64,000 bases of DNA, taken from the NCBI RefSeq assembly GCF_004363095.1, contig NZ_SNYO01000001.1, forward strand, positions 1 through 64,000, in the 5' to 3' direction. The DNA is from Actinomycetospora succinea (GTDB lineage Bacteria > Actinomycetota > Actinomycetes > Mycobacteriales > Pseudonocardiaceae). A program made the translations under genes and the position numbers. Below the pieces are notes generated by a model. That model ran no database searches and was not told the DNA's origin. It was given only the letters and a program-made list of their open reading frames with translations. Numbering within the stretch: position 1 is the stretch's first letter; each line of letters opens with the position of its first letter. Of this stretch, positions 8,353 through 18,325 are shown one piece after another.

Positions 8353-9990
8353 ATGACGCTCGTCGACGACTTCGCCCGCCCGCGCCCCGTCCCCGACAAC
8401 CTCGTCCCGGACCTCACCGGGGTGAACGCCTTCGCGGGGGACAAGGCGGCGGCGGGCGTCGTCGACCGCCACGCGCCCTGGGCCCGGGAGCGGGCGGAGG
8501 CGCTGGGCGCGCGGGTGTGGGACCCGCGCGTGCTCAAGGCCGCGCGCGACGCCCAGCGCCACGTCCCCGAGCTGCGCACGCTCGACCGGCTCGGCCACGA
8601 GGTCGGCGACGTCGACTTCCACCCCGCCTACCACGAGCTCATGGCGCTGGGCTTCGGCTCCGGCGTGCACTCGCTGGCCTGGACCGCTGAACAGCCGGGT
8701 GCCCACGCCGCCCGCGCCGTGCTGTCGTACCTCTGGAACCAGATCGACGGGTCCACCGCGTGCCCGCTCGGCATGGCGTACGCGTCGATCCCGGTCCTGC
8801 GGAGCCAGCCCGAGCTCGCGCCGTGGGCCCGCGCGGTGGCCGTCGAGGGCTACGACCCCGCCGACGTCCCGATCACCGCCAAGTCCGCCGGCACCATCGG
8901 CTACTTCATGACCGAGAAGCACGGCGGGTCGGATCTGCGCGCCAACGTCACCGTCGCGCGTCCCGTCGGCCGGCGGGGTCCCGGCGAGACGTACCTGGTC
9001 AACGGGCACAAGTGGTTCGCCTCGGTGCCGATGGCCGACTGCTACCTCACCGTCGCCCAGACCGAGGGCGGCGTGTCCTGCCTGTTCGTCCCGCGCCGGC
9101 GCGCGGACGGGAGCCTCAACGGCGTCACGGTCAAGCGCCTCAAGGACAAGCTGGGCAACCGCGCCAACGCCTCGTCGGAGATCGAGTACCACGACGCCGA
9201 GGCCGTCCTCGTCGGCGAGGAGGGCAAGGGCGTCCGGACGATCCTGTCGTCGGCGGAGTACACGCGCCTCGACTTCGCGGTCGGCTCCGCCGGCCTGATG
9301 CGGGCGGCCCTGTCGCAGGCGCTGCACCACAACGACCGGCGCACCGCCTTCGGCGCGCCCCTCGCGGCGCTGCCGATCCAGGCGCCGGTGCTCGCCGACC
9401 TCGTGCTCGAGTGGGCCGGCGCCGCGCACCTCGCGTTCCGGGTGGCCCGCGCCGAGGACTCCCACGACGACGTCTCCGAACGCCTGGTCAGCCGCCTGCT
9501 CACGCCCGTCGCGAAGTTCTGGAACTGCCGGCGGGTCGCGGGCGTCACCGAGGAGGTCATCCAGGCGATCGGCGGCAACGCCTACATCGAGGAGCACGAC
9601 TGCCCGCGCTACTACCGGGAGGCGCCGCTCAACGCGATCTGGGAGGGCACCTCGAACATGATGGTCATGGACGTCGGCCGCGTCCTGGCCCGTGAGCCCA
9701 AGGCCATCGAGCCCGTCGTCGACGAGATCCGTCCCGCGGCGGCCGAGCACCCGCTGCTCGCCGACGCGCTCGCCGAGATCGAGGAGCTCGTCATGACCCC
9801 GGACGACACCGCCCGCTACCTCGTCACGAAGATCGCGCTCGCGACGCAGGCGGCGCTGCTCGTGCGCGAGGCGCCGACGGTCGTCGCCGAGGCGTTCATC
9901 GCCTCCCGCCTCGGCTCCGGCTGGGGGCCGGGCTACGGGACCCTGCGCGGCCTCGACTTCCCGGCGATCATCGACTACGGCCGCCTCTGA
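8353..9990 (+). CDS. AidB-like acyl-CoA dehydrogenase
   Basis: 545 residues, the length of the AidB group rather than the roughly 380-residue classical acyl-CoA dehydrogenases. Visible landmarks are FMTEKHGGSDLRAN (flavin loop), YLVNGHKWFAS, the arginine-rich helix YTRLDFAVGSAGLM, and EGTSNMMVMDVGRVLAREP near the C-terminal flavin contact. AidB proteins bind FAD, show weak isovaleryl-CoA dehydrogenase activity and can bind DNA in alkylation stress; which activity applies here is unknown. It diverges from the DyP peroxidase gene, with 35 bp between the chosen starts. Confidence 0.88.
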   Translation: MTLVDDFARPRPVPDNLVPDLTGVNAFAGDKAAAGVVDRHAPWARERAEALGARVWDPRVLKAARDAQRHVPELRTLDRLGHEVGDVDFHPAYHELMALGFGSGVHSLAWTAEQPGAHAARAVLSYLWNQIDGSTACPLGMAYASIPVLRSQPELAPWARAVAVEGYDPADVPITAKSAGTIGYFMTEKHGGSDLRANVTVARPVGRRGPGETYLVNGHKWFASVPMADCYLTVAQTEGGVSCLFVPRRRADGSLNGVTVKRLKDKLGNRANASSEIEYHDAEAVLVGEEGKGVRTILSSAEYTRLDFAVGSAGLMRAALSQALHHNDRRTAFGAPLAALPIQAPVLADLVLEWAGAAHLAFRVARAEDSHDDVSERLVSRLLTPVAKFWNCRRVAGVTEEVIQAIGGNAYIEEHDCPRYYREAPLNAIWEGTSNMMVMDVGRVLAREPKAIEPVVDEIRPAAAEHPLLADALAEIEELVMTPDDTARYLVTKIALATQAALLVREAPTVVAEAFIASRLGSGWGPGYGTLRGLDFPAIIDYGRL

Positions 9991-10046
9991 GAGAGGTCCC
10001 CGCGGGCGCTGGAACGAGACCGCGCGCCGGAGGAGCATCCCCGGAC

Positions 10047-10442
10047 ATGGCGACGGTCAGCGTGCGGTACATCGTCGACGACGTCGATGCCGCCATCGCG
10101 TTCTACTGCGGACGACTGGGCTTCCACGAGGACATGCACCCCGCCCCGGCGTTCGCGATGCTCTCGCGGGGCGACCTCCGGCTCGTCCTCTCCGCGCCCG
10201 GCGGTGGCGGAGGCGGCGGGCAGGCGATGCCCGACGGAACCGTGCCGCGCCCGGGCGGGTGGAACCGCTTCACGCTCGAGGTCGACGACCTCGAGGGCCT
10301 CGTCGCGGAGCTGCGCGGCGCGGGCGCGCGGTTCCACAACGACATCGTCACCGGCGTCGGCGGCCGCCAGATCCTCGTCGAGGACCCCTCCGGCAACCCC
10401 GTCGAGCTCTTCGAACCGACCCGTCCGGAAGCGCGTCTCTGA
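10047..10442 (+). CDS. VOC (glyoxalase/bleomycin-resistance) superfamily protein
   Basis: 131 residues, one vicinal-oxygen-chelate unit built of two beta-alpha-beta-beta-beta modules: VSVRYIVDDVDAAIAFYCGRLGF at the start and RQILVEDPSGNPVELFEP at the end, with the metal-type Glu in the last strand. Family members are isomerases, dioxygenases or antibiotic-binding proteins; no specific reaction can be assigned. The gene follows the AidB-like gene by 56 bp. It ends 2 bp from the convergent APH-like gene. The linker between modules has a run of glycines. Confidence 0.8.
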   Translation: MATVSVRYIVDDVDAAIAFYCGRLGFHEDMHPAPAFAMLSRGDLRLVLSAPGGGGGGGQAMPDGTVPRPGGWNRFTLEVDDLEGLVAELRGAGARFHNDIVTGVGGRQILVEDPSGNPVELFEPTRPEARL

Positions 10443-10444
10443 GG

Positions 10445-11314
10445 TCAGAGCGCGGCCAGCAGCATCGCCAGGAACGAGGCCTGGTCGGCGGGGGAGACGT
10501 CCGGCGGCCGCGGGGCGGCGGCCACCCAGGTCGCGACCTGCAGCGTCCGCAGCTCGGCCATCGCGTCGAGCTCCTCGTCGGACGGGGCGTCGGGGTAGAG
10601 GTCGAGCGCGCGGCGGTCGGCGGGGTCCGGGCGCAGGTTGGCGACGTCCCACGCCCGCGGCCCGCGGCAGGTGTCCTCGAGGTCCGCCCAGAGCAGGCCG
10701 TCGCGGGTCGGGATGACGTTGCCGGCGAAGACGTCGCCGTGCAGCGGCTGCCACGGCTCCGGCGGGTGGGCGATCAGCGGGCGCAGGCGCTCGTGGGCGT
10801 CGTGCAGCGTCCGGACCTGCACCGCGTCGAGCGGGCCGGGGTCGCGGGCGAGCACGTCGAGGCAGAGCGGGATGTCGTGCGTGGGTCCGGCGAGCACCGG
10901 GAGCTCGCCCGGGAACGTCGCCAGCGCCGCGTGCAGCTCCGCGAGCGCGGGCGCGAGGTCCCGCTCGGTGACCTCCGCGTCCGGTCGCGCCGCCACGTAC
11001 TCCCAGAAGGTGACGGTCAGCCCGTCCCGGACGTGCGGACCCGGGGGCAGATCGCCGCTCAGCGGGACGACGGCGGCACCCACCGACTGCAGGTGCCGCA
11101 CGACCTCGACCTCGCGGGCCCGCCACGCCGTGCCCGGGCGCAGCACGGCGTAGAGCGTCGGGACGCGCGCGACGACCGGGCTCGGCCGCAGGTGCACGAC
11201 GGTGCTGTAGCCGTCGGCGAGGACGACCGGGTCGTCGCAGCGCACGCCGTGCTCGGCGGCGACGGCGGTGGCCGCGGCGATCGCGCGAGCGGTGAGGTCC
11301 ACGCCGACGATCAT
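10445..11314 (-). CDS. Aminoglycoside phosphotransferase (APH)-family kinase
   Basis: 289 residues with the APH/choline-kinase fold. The catalytic loop LHGDVFAGNV holds His192, Asp194 and Asn199, and WADLED holds the Mg-binding Asp211. The family phosphorylates small hydroxyl compounds including aminoglycosides, homoserine and sugars. Context gives no resistance locus, so the substrate remains open. ATG start; the upstream gap to the aminotransferase is 42 bp on the same strand, so it may be the last gene of the GntR, decarboxylase and kinase unit. Confidence 0.8.
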   Translation of the reverse strand: MIVGVDLTARAIAAATAVAAEHGVRCDDPVVLADGYSTVVHLRPSPVVARVPTLYAVLRPGTAWRAREVEVVRHLQSVGAAVVPLSGDLPPGPHVRDGLTVTFWEYVAARPDAEVTERDLAPALAELHAALATFPGELPVLAGPTHDIPLCLDVLARDPGPLDAVQVRTLHDAHERLRPLIAHPPEPWQPLHGDVFAGNVIPTRDGLLWADLEDTCRGPRAWDVANLRPDPADRRALDLYPDAPSDEELDAMAELRTLQVATWVAAAPRPPDVSPADQASFLAMLLAAL

Positions 11315-11356
11315 GGCGCACGCCGCCGTTCGGGACGAACCGGACGGATCGAGCGG

Positions 11357-12664
<1,308 letters not shown>

Positions 12665-13600
12665 CTAGGTCAAGGGGTGGACCGGCTGCTCACCTCGGCT
12701 CGCCATCTCCTCCATGACCTCGCCGACCATGCGGATCGAGCCCTCGTCGAGGACGTTGCCGAACTCGACGACCGTGGTGTCCTCGGCGGCGCCCCGGCCG
12801 AGCGCGGGGTCCTCGCTGGGCACGACGAGCACCGTGAGGTCGGCGGGGACCTCCTCGTCGTGGGGCACGACGACGACGTCGGCGAGGCCCGCCGAGCGGA
12901 GCCAGTCGCGGACCTGCTCGGCCTGGTGGGCCGTCGAGTACCGCACGCCGACCCGCGCGCCCGCGGGGAGGTCGGCGACCCGCGCCAGGGTCCGGACGTG
13001 CGGCGCGACGACGACGGCGACCGTCTCGACGTCCCGCTGCGCGAGGTGGGCCCAGCGGCGGACCTCGGCGAGGTGGAAGAACGTGGTGACGACGAGGTCG
13101 CGGTCGGCGGTCGTCGCGTCGAGCTCGTCGATCAGGCTCGGACGGACCTCGGTGTGCAGGCGCCGGCTCAGCTCCTTCGCGAAGGCCTCGGCGCGCTCGG
13201 GGTTGCACTCGACGAACACGGCGCGGACCTCGGTCGCCGCCCGGCGCGCGAGGTCGAAGGCGAGATCGCGGACCTCCTCGGGGGACAGGCCGGTGCGCAC
13301 GGCGGCACGGACGGCGTCGGCGAGATCTGTTGCTCGGGGGCGGCGCGCCGGCTGGGGTGGCTGTTGCGCGACCGCCGTCCCGCCGCCGGCCCGGGTCTCG
13401 AGCACGCCGAGTTCCCGCAGCGTGGCGTAGGCCCGGGACACGGTGTTGCGGTTGACCCCGAGGCTGTCGGCGAGCCGGCGCACCGTCGGGAGGCGCTCGC
13501 CGGCCGGCAGCCCGCCGCCGTCCACCAGTGAGCGGATCTGCTCGACGATCTGCCGGTACACCGGGGTGTCCGACGTCGCGTCGAGACTGAGGTCGGGCAT
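12665..13600 (-). CDS. GntR-family transcriptional regulator
   Basis: 311 residues. The winged helix-turn-helix at 12-75 (VYRQIVEQIRSLVDGGGLPAGERLPTVRRL... then VNRNTVSRAYATLRELG) is a textbook GntR DNA-binding domain. The remaining 230 residues resemble neither the FCD, UTRA nor aminotransferase (MocR) domains; they are soluble and contain alternating hydrophobic strands that may bind a small ligand. It lies immediately upstream of dgdA on the same strand, so it probably controls it. A perfect dyad TTGTCC-TG-GGACAA starts 16 bp before its start codon and is a plausible autoregulatory operator. Confidence 0.85.
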   Translation of the reverse strand: MPDLSLDATSDTPVYRQIVEQIRSLVDGGGLPAGERLPTVRRLADSLGVNRNTVSRAYATLRELGVLETRAGGGTAVAQQPPQPARRPRATDLADAVRAAVRTGLSPEEVRDLAFDLARRAATEVRAVFVECNPERAEAFAKELSRRLHTEVRPSLIDELDATTADRDLVVTTFFHLAEVRRWAHLAQRDVETVAVVVAPHVRTLARVADLPAGARVGVRYSTAHQAEQVRDWLRSAGLADVVVVPHDEEVPADLTVLVVPSEDPALGRGAAEDTTVVEFGNVLDEGSIRMVGEVMEEMASRGEQPVHPLT

Positions 13601-13615
13601 GCGCCCAGACTGCCA

Positions 13616-13629
13616 TTGTCCTGGGACAA
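13616..13629. promoter_or_regulatory. Candidate GntR operator TTGTCCTGGGACAA
   Basis: A 6-bp perfect inverted repeat with a 2-bp centre lies between the gntR start and the end of the HNH gene, where the gntR-dgdA promoter must be. The assignment to GntR comes from position only. Confidence 0.45.
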
Positions 13630-13645
13630 CGTGCGCCAGGACCCG

Positions 13646-15115
13646 TCACGTGGGCACCCGTGGTCGTCCGCCGGGGCGAGGTCGTCGGGCCGGGTCGATG
13701 AACCAGGGCGGGGTGAACCAGGGCCGGCCGTTGATCATCTGGATGGTCCAGTGGCCGTGGTGGAGCAGCTGGTGGTGGTGGCGACACAAGAGGCACATGT
13801 TGTCGAGCGCGGTCGCTCCGCGGTGCTGGAGCCATTCTCGGACGTGGTGGGCTTCGCAGCGTCGCGGTCGGCGTGTGCAGCCGGGGAAGGCGCAGCCGCC
13901 GTCGCGGTGGTTGAGGGCGCGGCGGATGGCGTCGGGGGCGGTGCGTTGTGTGCGTCCGACGTCGAGGGGTTCTGATTTCGCTCCGAGGACCATGGGGATG
14001 ATCTCGGCGTCGCAGGCCCATCGTCGGACCGTGGCGGCGTCGACGTGGTGGCCGGAGTCCAGGGTGCCGTAGCCACGCTTGTCCCTCAGTGCCTCGCACA
14101 ACCACCGGTGGTCGATGGTGATGGTGAGCAGGGCGCGTCCCGGGCGCTCGGTCCAGCCCGGGGAGGTCTCGGCTGATTCGGGACGCCGCGGCTCGGGGAT
14201 CAACGCCAGCGGCGCCTCGCCCGTCTCGTCACCGGCGGCGTCGGCGTCGGCGTCGCTCGCTTCGGGGGCGGGATCGGCCGGCGTGTCGCTCGGTGGCGCT
14301 GAGCCGTCGGCGGCGTTGGCCGGCGCGCCCGGGTCGTCGTCGTCGGCCCCCTCCGGGGCGTCGTGTTCTCGGCGGGCGTCGGTGGCCAGGCCGCGCGGTC
14401 CTCGCGCGTCCTGGGTGAGGTCCTTGAACGCATCGGCCTGACGCCGTTCGAGGGAGCGTTCGTCGTCGGCGCCGGCTCGCGCGGAGAGCACCCCGAACAC
14501 CTCGACGGTGGCTTCGGCGTCGAGCGGGTCGTGCAGGGTGCCCTTGAAGGTCAGCGAGCCGTCCTTGCGGCGCAGGAACCGCAGCTCGTCGCGGGTGTTC
14601 TCGCCCTCGGGTGGGGCGGCGCCGTCGGGGTCGTAGCCGTCGACGAAGGCCTTGGCGAGCTTGCGCAGCATCTGCGGTGGCAGCTCCTGCGCCTTCTCCG
14701 CGAGGGTCGCCTCCACCCCGGCCAGCTCATCGGGTGGTGGTGGCGTCGAGAGCCCCGACAGGTGCTCCATCGTGTCCCGGATGATCTTGACGTGCGCCGG
14801 GTCGATCACCCCCGCCGCCAGCGCCGCCCCGGTGCACGGGAGCCGGGCGGGCAGCGCCTCGCCCAGCAGCGAGCGTCGGGCACACAGGTCCTCGGCCTCG
14901 GCCACCAGCCGCTTGGCGTCGGCGAAGTCGAGGTTGTCCCGATCGGCGATCAGCGACTCCGTGGACCGATACCTCGTGTGCTCGGCGACGCCGAGCTCGT
15001 CGAGCGCGGCGATGCTCTCGAGGCGCTGGAAGTAGGCCCGACGCTGAGCGAGCACGCTGGCCGAAGCGCGGCCGAGCGCGTCGCGCTCTGCCACCCCCGC
15101 CACGTATTCGCTCAT
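13646..15115 (-). CDS. HNH endonuclease with DUF222 domain (13E12-type)
   Basis: 489 residues from ATG (a TTG 30 bp upstream is possible). The N-terminal half is the DUF222 helical domain found in actinobacterial 13E12-like proteins. A variable Ala/Asp/Pro-rich linker follows (about 240-315), and the HNH domain is at the C-terminus with CAFPGCTRRPRRCEAHHVREW, then LCRHHHQLLHHG. These proteins are multicopy in actinobacterial genomes and are probably nucleases of selfish or unknown role. Solitary gene, terminating close to the gntR promoter. Confidence 0.9.
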   Translation of the reverse strand: MSEYVAGVAERDALGRASASVLAQRRAYFQRLESIAALDELGVAEHTRYRSTESLIADRDNLDFADAKRLVAEAEDLCARRSLLGEALPARLPCTGAALAAGVIDPAHVKIIRDTMEHLSGLSTPPPPDELAGVEATLAEKAQELPPQMLRKLAKAFVDGYDPDGAAPPEGENTRDELRFLRRKDGSLTFKGTLHDPLDAEATVEVFGVLSARAGADDERSLERRQADAFKDLTQDARGPRGLATDARREHDAPEGADDDDPGAPANAADGSAPPSDTPADPAPEASDADADAAGDETGEAPLALIPEPRRPESAETSPGWTERPGRALLTITIDHRWLCEALRDKRGYGTLDSGHHVDAATVRRWACDAEIIPMVLGAKSEPLDVGRTQRTAPDAIRRALNHRDGGCAFPGCTRRPRRCEAHHVREWLQHRGATALDNMCLLCRHHHQLLHHGHWTIQMINGRPWFTPPWFIDPARRPRPGGRPRVPT

Positions 15116-15258
15116 GTGTTCGAATGTAGACCCGACCCCCGACAACGCCGGGCCGGTTTCGCTGAGATCGCCTCAGCGAATTCCGCGACCAGCACTTCTC
15201 GCAGCCGGACCACCTTGTCGATCATGTGCAACGTGCCCCTCGCGGAATGAGTGATTCC

Positions 15259-15310
15259 GGCGAAGGGCGCCCCTCGCCCGCCCTCTTCGAGCGAAGGTGC
15301 CCTTCGCTCA
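15259..15310. repeat. Two adjacent hairpins including the GAGCGAAGG repeat (copy 1)
   Basis: 15289-15309 forms a 9-bp stem GAGCGAAGG / CCTTCGCTC with loop TGC. The same palindrome occurs at 32481-32505 (loop GCA, its reverse complement). Just upstream, GGCGAAGGGC / GCCCCTCGCC at about 15259-15278 forms a related imperfect hairpin. No U-run follows, so a transcription terminator or a dispersed structured repeat are both possible. Confidence 0.6.
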
Positions 15311-15339
15311 GCATCGCGGGGCTCGCCCCTTTGATCGGC

Positions 15340-15518
15340 AGCGCCCGGTCGTCCCCGTCGGGCAGGGTCGCGATCACGATCTACAGCTCGCCCGAGGGCG
15401 CCGCGGTCGTCGAAGCCCCGTACCGCGCCGCGCTCGCGGCGTGGCCGACCGAGAGCGATGAGTTCCGGGCTCCGCGCCCGTCCACCTCCCGACGCACTCC
15501 CGCGAGGAAGGAATCCTG
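15340..15518 (+). pseudogene. Possible relic of an alpha/beta-hydrolase N-terminus
   Basis: The 403-bp gap between the HNH gene and the DinB-like gene has no convincing intact gene. In one frame it reads VAITIYSSPEGAAVVEAPYR, then AALAAWPTESDEFRAP, which resembles the first 40 residues of a common actinobacterial alpha/beta-hydrolase group (about YSSPEGA...YDAVLARWPVP...VPT). No hydrolase core follows; the frame runs to a stop next to the downstream start. This could be a decayed gene end or chance. Evidence is by eye only. Confidence 0.3.
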
Positions 15519-16163
15519 ATGGCCATGACCGCCGCCGACACCGCCACGATCTTCGCCGCGACCCGGGTCGAACGCGCGGCGCTCGTCGACGATCTCGCGG
15601 GCCTCTCGGACGCGCAGTGGGCGACGCCGTCGCTGTGCGATCGCTGGACGGTCGAGGAGACCGTCGCCCACCTCACCGCGGCGGCGAGCATCGGTCCGTG
15701 GCGCTGGATGCGCAGCGTCCTGGGCGCCCGGTTCGACTTCGACCTGCACAACGACCGGCGCCTCGCCGAGCACCGCGGTGCGACGCCGGTCGAGACCCTC
15801 GCGCGGTTCCGGGCGATCACCGACAGCACGACCTCGACGTGGGGCCCGAAGCAGGCGTGGCTCGGCGAGGTCGTGGTGCACGGTGAGGACGTCCGTCGGC
15901 CCCTGGGGCTCGTCCGCACCCCGCCGGTCGAGTCCACGACCGAGGTCGCCCGCTTCTTCGCGAGCCGCGACTTCACCGTGGCGGGCAGGACGGTGTCCGA
16001 GGGCCTGCACCTCGCGGCCACCGACGGCCCGTTCACCAGCGGCGACGGACCCGAGGTCACCGGCCCGACGCTGGCGCTCGTCATGGTCATGGCCGGGCGC
16101 GCCGCGCACCTCGACGACCTCGACGGCCCCGGCCTGGAGACCCTGCGCGAGCGGCTCTCCTAG
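15519..16163 (+). CDS. DinB/mycothiol-dependent maleylpyruvate isomerase-like protein
   Basis: 214 residues of the TIGR03083/MDMPI-N type: LSDAQWATPSLCDRWTVEET followed by VAHLTAAA (metal-type His) and a later LGEVVVHGEDVRRPLGL with the second and third histidine-type ligands. Such four-helix-bundle proteins are metal-dependent thiol transferases or isomerases; in actinobacteria mycothiol is the usual partner. The specific substrate is unknown. The ATG follows GAGGAAGGAATCCTG, a strong ribosome site. Ends 3 bp from the convergent poly-Asp gene. Confidence 0.8.
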   Translation: MAMTAADTATIFAATRVERAALVDDLAGLSDAQWATPSLCDRWTVEETVAHLTAAASIGPWRWMRSVLGARFDFDLHNDRRLAEHRGATPVETLARFRAITDSTTSTWGPKQAWLGEVVVHGEDVRRPLGLVRTPPVESTTEVARFFASRDFTVAGRTVSEGLHLAATDGPFTSGDGPEVTGPTLALVMVMAGRAAHLDDLDGPGLETLRERLS

Positions 16164-16166
16164 ACC

Positions 16167-16454
16167 TCAGCCGTCGTCATCATCGTCGTCCCCGTCGGTG
16201 TCCGCGGGCGCCTGCTGCTGCGGCGCCGGCTGCTCGACCTGGCCGCCGGGTGCGGGCTGCTGCACCTGTCCCGGCGCCGGTGCGGGCTGGCCGGGCGCGG
16301 GCTGGGCGGGCACGACCTGGCTGGTGCCGGGGCCGCCGCCGTCATCGTCGTCGTCGCCACCGCCGCCCTCGGACTGCGGGAAGCTGAAGACCAGCACCAG
16401 TCCGATGATCGCGGCGAGGACCGCGAGGCCCGCTCCGACCCGATCCTTCGTCAT
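16167..16454 (-). CDS. Tiny membrane-anchored poly-Asp, Pro/Gln-rich protein
   Basis: 95 residues. A short basic start MTKDRVGAG is followed by one hydrophobic helix (about 8-26, LAVLAAIIGLVLVFSF), then GGGGDDDDDGG, a long Pro/Ala/Gln/Gly linker, and the end DTDGDDDDDDG. It looks like an N-terminally anchored protein exposing two aspartate clusters on the outer face. It lies 27 bp downstream of a CaCA cation exchanger and is presumably cotranscribed. A role in cation buffering near the exchanger is speculation. No homologous family recognised. Confidence 0.65.
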   Translation of the reverse strand: MTKDRVGAGLAVLAAIIGLVLVFSFPQSEGGGGDDDDDGGGPGTSQVVPAQPAPGQPAPAPGQVQQPAPGGQVEQPAPQQQAPADTDGDDDDDDG

Positions 16455-16481
16455 CTCCTCGTTCCTTTCACCGGGCCGGGA

Positions 16482-17600
16482 TCAGTCGTCCACCGGGACC
16501 TCGCCGAAGAGCACGAGGCTCAGGACGAAGTAGGTGACGTAGATGGCGAGCAGGACGTAGCCGTGCCAGCGGCGCAGCTTCCCGGTGGCCAGGAAGATCG
16601 CCGAGAGGATGGTGATGCCGACGAGCACCGGCAGGTGCCAGACCAGCGTGTCGTCGTCGACGAGGATCGCGCCGCCGACGAGCAGGATGATCCCGAGCTT
16701 GCCGGTCACCGAGAACACGACGCTGCCGATGACGTTGGCGATGCCGATCTCCGGCGCCCCGCGCCGCGACGGCTCGACCGAGAGCAGGATGTCCTCGAGG
16801 GTCAGCGCGAGCGTGGCGATCGTGACGCCGAAGACCGTGCCCTCGATCGCGAACTCCTCGAGGATGCCCTCGGTGCCCTGCCCGGCGATCAGGGCGCCGA
16901 CGACGAGCCCGATCAGCGCGATGACCGCGAGGACGATCGTGCCCGCGGGCGAGGTCGCGCGGGCCTTGAGGAAGCCCTGGTCGACGCGCAGGTCGGGCGG
17001 CAGCTCGAAGCGGTGCGGATGGTCGCCACCGCCGTCGGTGGGCGTGGAAACGGGGCCCTCGTCGCCCTCGCGGGTCAGGGTGGCGGTGGCCGTGCCGCCG
17101 CCCGCGCCGACGCCGGCCTTCTCGAGCTGCTCGTAGAGCTCCGCGTTGCGGAACACCGGGCGGCGCGCGGAGTACTCGCGGTAGGCGATCCAGCCGACGA
17201 ACGCCACGAACAGGACCAGCAGCGCGACGCCGACGCCGACCGACAGCGCGCCGGTGAGCGCGAGCGCGTACATCACGACCGGCGCCGCCGCGAAGAGCAC
17301 GAGGTAGCTCTTCGGTACGTCGATCTCGCACGGCGCGACGATCGCCATGAGGGCGAGCACGATGCCGGTCATCGCGATCGTCGTGCCGATCACGGTGCCC
17401 AGGGCGACCTCGCTGAGGTCCTCGAGGTTCAGCGCGATCCCGAAGGCGAGGTCGTCGAACTCGATCCCGGTGAACACCACCGCGACGAGGAACAGCGACA
17501 CGGCCCACCGGCTGGCCACACCGACCAGGTAGCCGATCAGCTTCTCCGCGCTGTACACGAGCACCGCGATGCCCAGCACGAACTCGATGATGGGGATCAC
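16482..17600 (-). CDS. Sodium/calcium exchanger (CaCA) family membrane protein
   Basis: 372 residues from GTG. Two alpha-repeat regions are present: EFDDLAFGIALNLEDLSEVA (about 48-67), and in the second half ALTLEDILLSVEPSRRGAPEI followed by GIANVIGSVVFSVTGKLGI. They are separated by a central soluble loop of about 60 residues with Gly/Asp/His stretches. The canonical GTSLPE of YrbG is replaced by TGIEFDD and LTLEDI, so ion preference may differ. Members swap Ca2+ or other cations against Na+, H+ or K+. First gene of a two-gene unit with the poly-Asp protein. It diverges from a small hypothetical gene, and a manganese exporter lies just beyond. Confidence 0.82.
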   Translation of the reverse strand: MIPIIEFVLGIAVLVYSAEKLIGYLVGVASRWAVSLFLVAVVFTGIEFDDLAFGIALNLEDLSEVALGTVIGTTIAMTGIVLALMAIVAPCEIDVPKSYLVLFAAAPVVMYALALTGALSVGVGVALLVLFVAFVGWIAYREYSARRPVFRNAELYEQLEKAGVGAGGGTATATLTREGDEGPVSTPTDGGGDHPHRFELPPDLRVDQGFLKARATSPAGTIVLAVIALIGLVVGALIAGQGTEGILEEFAIEGTVFGVTIATLALTLEDILLSVEPSRRGAPEIGIANVIGSVVFSVTGKLGIILLVGGAILVDDDTLVWHLPVLVGITILSAIFLATGKLRRWHGYVLLAIYVTYFVLSLVLFGEVPVDD

Positions 17601-17688
17601 GGCACCACAGCTCCTCGCGTACGCCGATGTCGCAGAGAGATCGCGTCGCAGGAGATGGTGAAGGTGATCATCCGCGCAATCAACGGGT

Positions 17689-17700
17689 TGACGTACGTCA
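17689..17700. promoter_or_regulatory. 12-bp palindrome TGACGTACGTCA in the CaCA divergent promoter region
   Basis: A perfect dyad in the 145-bp gap between the exchanger start and the small hypothetical gene. It has the same arms as the palindrome at 2681-2692 (TGACG-N2-CGTCA). It overlaps a TTGACG that could serve as a -35 element. Confidence 0.4.
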
Positions 17701-17745
17701 CAGCGTGTGTATCCATGCGGCCGAACGGCCCTCGGAGGTGTGACG

Positions 17746-18054
17746 GTGTTCGTCAGCGTGTCCACGGACGGGACGGGCGTGCGGGAAGCGGATGACCTGC
17801 AACGACTCCACGTCGCCACCGATCTCGACCCGGGCACGGCCGGTGCGGCGCTGCGTGGCGCCGGGCTCGGCGACGTCGACGCCGACGGCACCGCGCGCCT
17901 CGACGTGACCGCGCTGCGCGACCTGGCCCGTGCGGCGGCGACTCGCGAGGACTGGGACGACGCCTGGCGGACGATGATCGACCACGCGATCGGCAAGGGC
18001 TGGGTGTCCGACGACGGGCGGACCGTGCAGGCCCACCTCGCCCCGCCGGACTAG
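17746..18054 (+). CDS. Small hypothetical protein
   Basis: 102 residues from a GTG placed 7 bp after GGAGG; GTGs at 17707 and 17740 are alternatives. Soluble, acidic, predicted mixed alpha/beta. The second half DVTALRDLARAAATREDWDDAW followed by RTMIDHAIGKGWVSDDG looks like a conserved domain of unknown function. No signal peptide. It lies between the divergent exchanger and the riboswitch-controlled exporter; 300 bp separate it from the latter. Confidence 0.55.
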   Translation: MFVSVSTDGTGVREADDLQRLHVATDLDPGTAGAALRGAGLGDVDADGTARLDVTALRDLARAAATREDWDDAWRTMIDHAIGKGWVSDDGRTVQAHLAPPD

Positions 18055-18187
18055 ATTTTCCGGGTGCCCGAGAATGCGAGTTCGGCGCGCCGAAACAATT
18101 CGTGCGGAGTGCCGACGTATCCCTACTCCGTGAGTGCGGTCACCCATTGATGGAAATGCCGCGCGCCATTCGCTAATGTCGACACCA

Positions 18188-18287
18188 GCGAAGGGGAGTA
18201 GCTCCCAACACCGCGGTCGACACACTGACGCCCCGGGCGTCCGGCCACGGCGGCCGCCGGCTCCCGGCGGCGAGCGAGACCTTCGGC
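18188..18287 (+). ncRNA. yybP-ykoY manganese riboswitch
   Basis: The conserved elements of this class are present in order. AAGGGGAGTAGC at 18191-18202 is followed by GGTCGACACACTGACG at 18215-18230, a GC-rich variable arm, and GCGAGACCTT at 18274-18283. The closing stem pairs CGAAGG (18189-18194) with CCTTCG (18280-18285). This RNA family binds Mn2+ and turns on manganese exporters. The downstream gene is a GDT1/TMEM165-type cation transporter, the expected target. A hairpin CTCGGTC / GACCGAG (18326-18344) abuts the AGGAG ribosome site and could be the expression platform. Confidence 0.9.
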
Positions 18288-18325
18288 GACGACCGGTTGA
18301 CGCGGGTCGGGCCGAAGAGTGCGCC

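Noticed and set aside
10445-11314. Antibiotic resistance gene
   Set aside because: The APH-type fold is shared by many metabolic kinases and nothing in the context points to resistance.
15226-15519. 97-codon plus-strand frame upstream of the DinB-like gene
   Set aside because: Crosses the hairpin repeats, has no ribosome site and ends inside the leader of the next gene; at most it contains a relic, reported as such.
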